Assembly (NCBI GenBank): GCA_030998225.1
Contig: JAPYXD010000680.1
Span: forward strand, 62,001-126,000
Reading direction: 5' to 3'
Length of the DNA: 64,000 nucleotides
Origin: Diplolepis rosae
Taxonomy: Eukaryota > Arthropoda > Insecta > Hymenoptera > Diplolepididae
In this document: positions 33,901 through 45,100 of the stretch, piece after piece
Layout of the letters: every line of letters begins with the position of its first letter
Numbering within the stretch: the stretch's first letter is position 1
Translations under genes and position numbers: made by a program
The notes under the pieces: model-generated
What the model was told of the DNA's origin: nothing
Seen by the model: only the letters and a program-made list of their open reading frames with translations
The model's database searches: none

Positions 33901-36900
33901 TTATGCGTACATTGGAATCTAATTTAGTTTTTATTGTAGTTGTTTGCTGCGCTAGTTGTACGAAGCGGGCGCAAATTGGTGACTAGTCCCGGCCATTTTG
34001 ATTTTATCGGTCTTGTGTAGTAGTCAGTGCTAACGCTGTACGAACAAGAAGAAAAATAAGAAATAGATTGCGTTCCGCTGTAAGACTATAATGCGCATGC
34101 GCAGTTCAATTTCTACATTGTATTCCTCTGTAACGGAATATACAACATTGCTTTACTCTCAGCTGTAACGGAAAAACGAGTTTCCGCGGCTGAGGCACAT
34201 AACATAATTTGTCCTTGGCCTCAAAATAAGCTTCAGTTTCAGCGATTACTTCCTCATTCGAGCCAAATCTTTTTCCCTGGAGCATCTTTTTGAGATCAGC
34301 AAAGAGCCAGTAGTCGCTGGGGTCTAGATCTGGAGAGTATGGTGGGTGGGGAAGCAATTCGTAGCGTAATTCAGACAATTTTGTCATCGTTTTCATTGAC
34401 TTGTGGCACGGTTTATTGTCTCGATGAAAGATGATTTTTTTCTTCTTCATGTGCGGTCGTTTTTTTGCGATTTCGTCCTTCAAACGCACCAATAACTCAA
34501 TGTAATAGTCGCTGTTGATATATTTTCCCTTTTCAAGGTAGTCGATGTAAATTATACCGTGCGTATCCCAAAAAACTGACGCCATGACTTTGCCAGCTGA
34601 CTGTTGCGTTTTCCGGAGTGAAAGATGGATCCATGTTTCGTCCATTGTCACATACCGATGCAAGAAATCCTGTTTATTGAGAGTAAACAGTGAGAAACAG
34701 CTCTTTGAATCGTCGACTCGTTGTTGCTTTTGTTCCATTGTGAGCAAATGCGGCACCCATTTGGAAAAGACCTTTTTCATGCCCAAGTTTTCGTTTAAAA
34801 TCGTAGACGCACTTCCAGTTGATATGTTCACCATCTTAGCAATCTCACGGACTTTCAGTTTTCGGTCGTCCATCACGATTTTCAAAACTTGCTTAATATT
34901 TTCCGGAGTTACTGCTTCATTTGGCCTACCCGAGCGTTCCGCATCATTTGTATCAGTGCGACTGCGTTTGAAATCAGCATACCACCGGCAAATCGTTGTT
35001 TTCGACGGAGCACAGTCCGGATAACATTTTTCAAGCCATTGTTGAGCTTGCACGGTATTTTTCCACATTAAATAGCAATGTTTTATCAACACACGAAATT
35101 CGTTTTCGTCCATTTTGTACACAAATGCAAAAGTAGCGTCACTTTCACCACAGTAGCTTTGCTGTTTATGGTCTGATTGACGTGAAAGTCAGACACGTCT
35201 CATTTAAAGGTTAGTTCTTTTGAAAAACGAAGTGGATTTGATATTACTAACGCCATCTGTGGGTTAGTCCCGGGTCTTATTGAACGATGTGTTACAACCT
35301 TAAGGGGGCCCTGTTTTATGCACCATTCCTCTATAATGCTGAAAATATTCTCTCTCTATAATCTTTGAAATTACCAAGAATATAAGATTGTAAACTTTAT
35401 CTTAGATTCAATTATTAAATCACAGTTAAAATGCCTTGATAGGCAAAAAGATTTTAATGCCTTAGAGGGTGCCTAATGAATAACGTTCTATATTGAAAAG
35501 CAGAAAAGTATATTTAAGGGAATACTTTGAATGCCAAGAGGTTCCTGCGCGATACTTGCGCCTTGGTTTCGTAAAGCGAGGTGGACTCTCATAAATCCGA
35601 GAGTACCTTGAAGTACCACCTTCGAATTACGGCCTTAAATGGACGCGTAAGCGGGTACTTCGGGGTGTCGCAGCGACCCGCCTATTTTAGAGGGCGGCAG
35701 TTCCTTTAGTTGTAGGGGCGTCAGAGGAAGTGTAGAGTATGGGAAAGGCGGGCAGAATTCGTGGGGTGAAAAGGAGGGAGGGTTGGTTAACTTAGCTCTG
35801 GGTACTCCGCCATCGGGTGTTACAGAAGAGGGTATGAGTTCTAGGAGCTTGGTAATAAAATAACACCCCTCCGTCTCTGACTAAACGACCCATTCGTAGC
35901 CGCTCTGCTCGAGAACGTATCCTGAAGAAGTTAAACTTACCTTTCCTCTCCCTAAGAGCTAGTACGACCTTCTCTCTCTTAAGGTTAATCAGTTTCTTCA
36001 GAGCGCAATGAAACTTGGTAACGTTATATGAAATTTTGTTTGGTCCTTATGATCAGACAATTTCAAACTTTACCTTTTGCATAGGTACTTTCTGAGGTGA
36101 TACATCCAGTAGCTCTCTCGTCGCAGTTATCCATACTCATAAAGGTCATGGATCAACCGAACCACGCGACCAAATTCTTGTATATTTTACAGTTTTCTGT
36201 AATTGGCAAAAATTCTTCCAGTTTCATTTTTTCTGAATAAACGTTTACTAAAAAGAAGTTAAGTGGTTTTTATTATTGTCTTTTAGTATATTTTCAAATT
36301 TCCATAATAGTATATTTCGTATCAAGTGCGTTAAAATACGTTAAAATAGTGCGTGAAAATTAACTTTCCGTACGCAAGACGACACGGAAAGTTAGCCGGA
36401 TCGGTATCGTTTTGCGTACGGAAATTTAATTTTCACGCACTAGTGCGGTAAAGTTTTAAGTTTGTTTTAATTTTCCGTACACTTAAAATTTGACCCTACT
36501 AGTGCTGGAAAATTAACATTTCGCACACAAAACGACACTAACAAGTCAAAATTATCACAGTGTACTATTTGTAAATCATAAAAGTTATCTAACAGGAATG
36601 AATTACTGTATATTTTAGTCACGAGGTCTGATTAATCCATAGCCCTAAATGCATGTGATACTTCATTTCAATTATTTTAGACGTAAAGATAATTTTTTTT
36701 TCTCAAATTTGGAAAATATAAAAGTAAAGTAAATTAGGTCTGGCAACTTTTTTCGGCTGAACTCGAAATTTTTGAAGTTTCGAAATCTGCTAATTATCGT
36801 CTTCAATAATCTAATGCAAAAATCCCGATTTTGAAACGTGCAAGTTGATGAGGTGGTCTTGTAGAATCAAAACTTTCGCACAAATTAACATTGACTAAAA

Positions 36901-39900
36901 ATGATTTCTCAACAAATAACAAATGTTCTTTCAATGAATCTTGAGATAACCTGAATCAGTGCTTTTGTTCCGCATTATGATTATTAAGGTTGTATACTCG
37001 CGAAAATTGAACCTCAGCAAAAAATATATAATTTTGCTTACAAGAATAGAAATATTATTATTGAAGGGATCATTTAAAAGACAAAGGATTATTTTTCAAA
37101 AAAAAAATTTAAACACTAAAAAATAATCTTATTAATAAATTTTACTTTGCCCAATCTTTTTTTCGTATCGCTTCGACCCAGTTTTTAAAATTATAATCCA
37201 GAAATTTTTTTTATAAAAACGTTATCTCGGAAAATTGTTTCTTAATGGTTTCAGCCATTGAAGAATTTATTTTCAAAAATTGTAAACGGTTAAGTTCTAG
37301 TGAACATTTTCCCTGAAAAAATGATGCTTTATTCATTAAAATCGCATAATTTTAACAAATTTGGCTCAAAGTACGGACAGAAATAAAATTTATTAACAAG
37401 ATTATTTTTTTGTGTTTCAATATTTTTTCTTGAAAAATAATCTTTTCTCTTTCAAATGATCTCTTCAATAATAATATTTCTATTATTGAAAGCAAAATTA
37501 TATATTTTTTCTTGAGGCCTAATTTTCGCGAGTTACTGCCTTAATGCTAAAATGACTGAAAAGATCTTACAGACTGAATAGTTAAATTCCGATTTCTATT
37601 CATTTCTTGCACGATATTGCACCGGTGTATAAGTTAGATTGCTCTCTAAAGAGAATAAATGTTGCTCTCACCACAGCAGCTTAATGTGATGAAAAATGAA
37701 GTTTCACCCTCAGAGAGAAATGTACTCCGAAGAGCAGTTGACTTGAAGTGAGGGGCTGTGATGCTAGTGGCGGTTATCTCATTAATTGAATCCAGTGTAT
37801 GCGATTCCTTGAATTTACGTTCCTCATTCCTTATTCGTGCTGGTAGTGCGAAATACCCTTCCTGGATCTCGTACCCTGCACCCTTGGTGCTTGGGATGCA
37901 TGATTAGCCATTTGTTTCGTCGTTTAATTTGAAGCTAGCATTCCCTCGCCTCCTAACGCCCCTTCGCGTTAGCATCAAGAGCCATTCTCAGCATCGAGTT
38001 TGTCTATTAGCAAAGGCGTTGATTAAATGCGCGAGACCAAACGCGAGAAGGACGGGTTCACGTGCCCAGCCTCGTTCAGAGTAAAGTACGTACAATGAAG
38101 ACTGATGTGATTCAGAGGAGGGGAGAAAGGAAGAGAAAGGAAGAGAAAGGAAGATAAAACAAGAGACAAAAAGAGACAGGGCTAACAAGCTCTGAATAAC
38201 TAGCTGACGAGAAGACCATCCACTTTCACGGGTCTCTGCACATACGAAACGACATTTTCCAAAGTGTCGCGTGCTGGATTCTTCCTAAAAGCCAAGAATA
38301 AGTTACTTTCGTCAATAATCAGGATTAGCTTGGTTCTCAGAATGTCAATTTTGTCTCTTGATATCTCAATAGTGAATTGGGTTGTCAACAAAGTCATTTC
38401 GCTTTTTTCCGCTAGATGACTTTAGCCATTCGAAGTCGTTCTTCTCCATTGCATAGTTCAGACCGTATATGGTATTTGACAGATCATTTTCGTCAAATTT
38501 TAATTTATTACTTTCGAAAAGGTAAAATCGCAGAAGAAGCTTGGAAAAAGTTGTATGAAGTTTATGGTGAAAAATCATTAACAGAACGCCAGTGCCAGAG
38601 TTGGTTTGCTTTGTTTTCGTTCCGGAGATTTTGAGCTCAAAGATGCCCCACGCCCTGGACGCCCAACTGAAGTGGACGACAAAATAAAAGCAATTATAGA
38701 AAGTAACCGACGTAGTATGACACGAGAGATCGCAGAGAAACTTAACATATCACATATATGCGTTGAAAGACATTTAAAACAACTTGGTTACGTTAATAAG
38801 CTCGATATTTGGGTTCCTCACCAATTGAACGAAATTCAACTCACAAAACGAATTTCCATTTGCGATTCACTGCTGAAACGAAACCGATCGATTTTTAAAT
38901 CGAATCGTAACTAGCGATGAAAAATGGCTTGTTTACGATAACGTCGTGTGAAAAATATCATGGAGCAAGTGAGATGAGCCTGCACAATCGACATCAAAAG
39001 CTGATATTCATCAAAAGAAGGTTATGCTGAGTGTTTGGTGGGATTTCAAAGGTATTGTTTATTTTGAGCTGTTCTCAAGGAACCAAATTATCAATTCGAA
39101 TCTCTACTGTCGCCAGCTAATGAAATTGGACAAAAAAATGGAAGGAAAAGCGGTCAGAACTGGCAACCCGTAAAGGCGTCATCTTTCATCAAGATAACGC
39201 CAGACCACATACACAGTGTGTCCCAAAAATAACCGAACTTTTTGGATATAGAATAATATACACATTATATTATCTTTGAAAGTTATTATTTATTCAAAAT
39301 AGGTTCCATTAGACTCAATACAACGTTTGGAACGATCAACCAATTTATCCATAGACTTTTTAAACTCGGTTTTGGGGATGTTCTTTAGCACCTGTGTCAC
39401 AGCTGATTGAATGGTTGGAACGTCATCGTAAAAAGCTCCTTTCATTGCAGTTGTTAGTTTTGGGAACTGAAAATAGTCAGACGGTGATAGATCAGGCGAA
39501 TACGGAGGGTAGTCCATGGCAGAAATCTGTTTTTTCATCAATAATTCGTTGACTGTTTTGGACTTGTGAGGTGGTGCATTTAACTGATGTGGAACAAAGC
39601 GTGCAAAGACCTTTCTTTCACCCAAATCTTCAGTTAATATTGTGTAGATTGTACAGTAAGATAAATTTAATTTTTCTGGCAGCATTCTCACAGTGAACTT
39701 TGCATCGATAGCGATTATTTCACGTAATTTTTCCATTAACTCAGCACGATTTGATGCTTCTGGTCGTCCAGGTCTTGGATCATCATTTAAATCATCACGG
39801 CCATTTTTAAATTGTGTAAACCACGTATAAACTTGAGTACGACTCATACAATCATCACCATAAACTTTTTTCATTAATTCGTATGTCTCAGCGAATTTTT

Positions 39901-42127
39901 TTCAAGTTTAACACAAAATTTTATATTTGCTCGTTGTTCCATTTTTGTTTTGTAACATTAGCACAGTTTTTATTTTATTGAAATGGCTGTAACTTTCACA
40001 TCTGTCATCCGATTTACATGAATTTAGGTGCGTTTGAAAGAGGGTGAATGTATCGTTTTAATGCTGTAAATTTTCAATAGATGGCACTGCATGTTGTATG
40101 ATTTAAATATAAAATTCGGTTATTTTTGGGACACACTGTGTACCATCTTTGGTCACTCGTAACAAATTATCGGAGTTAGGCTGGGAAGTGATGCCTCATC
40201 CACCGTATGGTCCTGACCCTGCACCATCCGATTATCATTTATTCCATTCGCTTCAAAACTATTTGAATGGAAAAACATTCGATTCAGATGAGGATGTCAA
40301 AAATGAGTTGATTCAGTGTTTTGCCTCTGAGAACCAAACTTTCTACGAAAGCGGAATTATGAAGCTGTCTGAAAGGTGGCAAAAGGTCATCGAACAAAAT
40401 GGTCAATACATAATTGATTAATGTTCGTTATTTGTATCAATAAACTTGCATTGAAAATCATGAAAAAAAATGAAATGACTTTGTTGACAACTCAATAGAT
40501 ACTAAGGGGATTTTCGACAAAATTGTTAAGACCTAAGCATAGCTCCCCCTGCATATATGTTTCCTAAAATTGTAGCTGCATTTAATGAGCAAGTAATAAT
40601 TAACCCTTTCAGGATCACATGTCACTTGATAAGGGTGAAATTTAGTTTTCTATGGTTATAGATCGTCATTTCTTTAATTTTGAAGTTAAAAGTTTGAAAT
40701 TCAAAATTATAGTCCCAATATAATGGATGCAAACTTCTCAATAAATAGAATAAAATATATCGATCTCATATAATAAAAACATAGTTCATTGTTATATGCA
40801 TTGGAAAAAAATACTAAATTTGTTCAACCTTTTCACTTATTTTGAATAAAGAGTTTTAAGGTAGTTGATCTACGAAAATTAGACCTGAGGCAAAAATAGA
40901 TTATTTTGCTTTCAAGACTAGCAATATTATTATTGAAGGGCTATTTTGGAAGAGAAAAGATTAATTGCCATGAAAAAAAAATTGCAATACAGAAAAATAA
41001 TCTTATTAATTAATTTTATTTTAGCCCCAACTTTATTTCTTATCGCTTCTTACCAAATTTTAAAAAATGATGCGATTTTAATAAATTACAAATCACTTTT
41101 TCAAGAAAAAGATTCCCTACAACTTAACCATTTTCAATTTTCGAAAATGAATAATTTATTATCAAATTCAGCAATTTCATTATACAAATTGCTTTTTGGA
41201 AATTGTTTTTTTAATGTTTTAAGCCATTAATTTATTTTTTAAAATGAGAAACGGTGAATTTGTGGGAAATCTTTTCTCTGAAAAAATGATTTATTAGAAT
41301 CGCATAATTTTTTTAAATTTGGTAAGAAGGGATAAGAAAAAAAGTTGGATCAAAAATAAAATTTATTAATAATAGTATATTATGTGCCTAGGCACACAAT
41401 GGGGGTGATTGCGTGACGAGCGACAATGCTCGCAGGATATCGAAGCCAAGGCGTAGTCGAGGCGTAGGTGAGGCATAGTCGAGACAAAGCCGAGACAAAT
41501 CCGAGGCGCAATCAGTCCTGCGAGCATTGTCGCGAGTCTCGCAATGTCCCGAATTGTGTGCATTGGCACATATTCTATTTTATGTGACTGTGGCGCGGAT
41601 ACGAGTTTTTATGCGTACATTGGAATCTCATCTAGTACTTATTGTAGTTGTTTGCCGCGCTAGTTGTACGAAGCGGGCGTAAATTGGCGACTAGTCCCGG
41701 CCATTTTGATTTTATCGGTCTTGTGTAGTAGTCAGTGCTAACGCTGTACGAAGAAGAAGTGAGAAGAAGAAGAATGAGAAATAGATTGCGTTCCGCTGTA
41801 AGACTATAATGCACATGCGCAGTTCAATTTCTACATTGTATTCCTCTGTAACGGAATATACAACATTGCTTTACTCTCAGCTGTAACGGAAAAACGAGTT
41901 TCCGCGGCTGAGGCACATAAAATTATTTTTCTGTGTTTCAAATTTTTTTCATGTAAAATAATCTTTTCTCTTTCAAAATAGCCCTTCAATAATAATATTG
42001 CTATTCTTGAAAGCAAAATTATCTATTTTTGCCTGAGGTCTAATTTTCGGGGATGAAAACTATCTTAAATTAACTATCGTTTTCCGTTAAAAAGTTTTTA
42101 ATTGTCATAAAGATGATTATCATCTTA

Positions 42128-42163
<36 letters not shown>

Positions 42164-45100
42164 CTCAATAAAAATAAATGTACTTCATAAATGCTGCAAA
42201 TTTTATTGACCATTTATTTATTTGTTTAATTTATTATTAAGGTACAATCGTACTTGGATACGACTAATTATTTCTTAAATTTAGGGGTATCTTGATTTGA
42301 ATTCAAATGTATATTATTGAGAATGGTTAAGATGATTACAAAACTTATGTTTGATGGGAATAAGAGATGAGAATCGACTCGATTTATCAAATGACTGCTT
42401 TACGATTTGAAGGGACGAATTGAATTACATCCTTGACGTTAAAGACATCAGTCAGTCGATTCTATCTTCTAATTAAAAAAGGTCAGAAAATTTTGTGTTA
42501 TACCAATCTAAGAACCGCAAAGAGAATAAAGAAAATATCATGCTGACCATTTTCTGTGACTAATTCAATTAATCCGACATTTAAGAATGGTATCTTTTCT
42601 GAGGGATGAATGGTCGATGCAATCTAGAGAAACAATTATCAATTATCGACGCCAGGTCTATTGACCATAAATTACTGAAAATACACGGAAAAAATAGTTT
42701 AGTAAAGTTTATAGAGCTGTTTAAGAGTTGGAGATACAGGCATTTACAGAAAAGAGTTCTAGAAAATTTACAGAACGTTTCAGGATAAAATGCGAAACAT
42801 TTTTACATTACATTTTCTAGAACTCGGTTCCGTAAATCCCTGTATCTCCAACTCTTAAACAGTTCTATAAACTTTACTAAACTATTTTTTTCCGTGTAGC
42901 CTAAAAATTGCAGTAATATGGTAAAGGAAAAATCTATTGAGAGTAATGGAATTTTTCTCAACGAGCCTTGGAAATGTATGTTTTTGATGATCTAGAGAGT
43001 TTACAAATTATTAATACATCGATGGTTGTATAATGGACCAGACGGTAAGCGTTTTACGGCCACAGATCATAAAAGGACGAGTGGATGCTCATTAAACTTG
43101 CGTTAAGCTTCAGAAGCCTCGACTTGCTCTAAATGAAAACTACAAGAGTCGTTCGCGCCTCCATGTTCTTGCTTTCAACAGCTATACGCGTGTTTATGAA
43201 CAGAAATACAGGAAAAAGAAAGGGAAAGTACTTCGTAAACATACAAGAATAAACACATTTTCCTGGATCACAACTCTGGATTCATATTCCATTTATGTTC
43301 TTGCTGGGGAATGTTTTGGATAGGGAATTTTATAAACTGCAGTTCAAGCCTAAAAAAGTGAAAATCTGTCCATAATTTTTGAGCTATGGTCTTTGTCGAT
43401 TTTGAAAACCTGGTTATCGATAGGAAAAAATATTAATTTTCGGATACAAAAAATTCAATTTTTTTATCGATATTACATGTGTTTTCCCCCTTAAGAGTTG
43501 ATTCCCGATTTAAGGTGAATGCAAGAATTGAAAAGGAATGAAAACTTGGTTCAGATTGACTCAAAAACAGATCCACAATTCTCGACAGTATTTAATTTAA
43601 TGATTATTTTCATTAAAATGCAAGTGACTCACTTTGCACTCCAAACAGCTATAATACTCGCTAGTATTCAAATAATGTAGGACATAATTATCTACAGTTG
43701 ACGATGCTTCCGTAATAATAGAAGGATAATGTCCAGAGATAATGTCCAATTTTGCCTAAATAGTGTTTGTAACTCGGAAACAGTTTGCTCGTAAAGGAAT
43801 TCAATAAAGCTTAATTAATATGATTATACAAAAAATAATTATTTTTGCATTAGTGTGAAGAATATAAAAAATGAATAAATCTTTACAGAAGCATACTTGA
43901 TATTTTTCTATGACAAAAATGTCTACAAATTGTTATTTCATATATATTATTCAGTAACTCATATGGAGTGATTATTTCATTAATTAGATGCTACTTAAAT
44001 TTTAAATTTTCTTTGCTGATATTTCTCGTGTTGTACAATTCAGTGCAGCTATCTTTCCTTAAATTTTCTGCGCAATATTGATCTCCTCTCTAAATGTCAA
44101 TCAGTCAAATTTTCACTGATTGAATCAGTGAAAAAAAATTTTTTCACTATCAAACCAGTCAATTTTCACTGAAATAATCAGTGAAATTTGACTGATTTAC
44201 AGTAACCTCTTTTTAGCTATTTGAATCAGTCAAATTACACTGATAATCAGTAGATTTTGACTGATTCAAATTTAGAGATTGACTTTTTGGATATTTGTTC
44301 TACGAGAATCTAGCAGACGGAAAAAAATAATAAAGAGTGGTTGTAGCTATAGCAACTAGGGAATTTTATTAAAGTACTATAAACTGTGATTTCTCGTATA
44401 AATTAACATTATTACGATGTCAAGTTAATTACAGTATAAATTATGACAGGCACAGCTTTCTTACAATTCAACTGATATCAAAACTCATTTTTCGCCAGAA
44501 TGGCACTTACTTATGTTTTTTCATTTTACGGCACGTTCCTTTTTCGTACTCAAAACTTTTTACTCTTCTTTATGGACATTTTTTATTAAATAGAAGAAAT
44601 CGTTTTTATCAAATTATAGCATTCGAAAAATTACAAATTCTCTAAAGAAACTTTCTGTTTATATTTTCAGAGCCAGATTTCGTTGGATCTTTCGACATAG
44701 GACAGCATGTGTTCTTTTTCTTCCGGGAAACCGCAGTCGAATACATAAACTGTGGGAAAAGTGTCTATTCTCGCGTAGCTAGATTATGCAAAAAAGATAC
44801 AGGAGGGAAAAATATCCTCGCGCAGAATTGGGCAACATACCTGAAAGCCAGGTTAAATTGCTCGATTCCTGGCGAGTTTCCTTTCTACTTCAATGAAATA
44901 CGTAAGTAATTGAACAATTAGATACAATTGATTATTTCAATGAACTATTATACATTTTTTCAGCACAGTTCTATACGCACGTCCGAAGATTTTTGTGATT
45001 TTCCTTATTAAAATTTCTAGATGATCAAAAAATTTGCTACTTTCGGTATAATTTTAAATATGGATTCAAAGAAATTTATTTATTTTAAAAATCTTATTCC

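Larger units (their letters stand above)
33514..35292 (-). mobile_element. Irritans-type mariner, split by a 542 bp element
   Basis: The TIRs ACACATCGTTCAATAAGTCC and GGTCTTATTGAACGATGTGT bound it and share the ATAAGTCCC core seen in Himar-like elements. The transposase reads from 35122 leftward. The nested element at 33661-34202 cuts it near its C-terminus. Confidence 0.88.
38431..40421 (+). pseudogene. Cecropia-like mariner transposase, frameshifted and interrupted
   Basis: Fragments in order are [20 protein letters not shown], then (shifted) [44 protein letters not shown], a decayed IVTSDEKW (first Asp), [15 protein letters not shown] and [11 protein letters not shown] (second Asp). After the nested insertion come [20 protein letters not shown] with SDYHLF (third Asp), ending NGQYIID and a stop at 40421. 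There are at least three frame changes and in-frame stops, so it is dead. The HLKQLG and WVPHQL motifs place it near the cecropia/Hsmar1-type mariners. Confidence 0.85.
38377..40495 (+). mobile_element. Cecropia-like mariner split by a second mariner
   Basis: The TIRs TTGGGTTGTCAACAAAGTCA and TGACTTTGTTGACAACTCAA bound it. TA follows on the right; the left TA appears mutated. Its coding region is on the plus strand and is interrupted at 39212-40140 by another mariner. Confidence 0.85.

Noticed and set aside
40600..40660. TTAACCCTTTCAGG as a complete piggyBac-type MITE
   Set aside because: No complementary right end with TTAA was found within a reasonable distance; kept only as a possible lone end.
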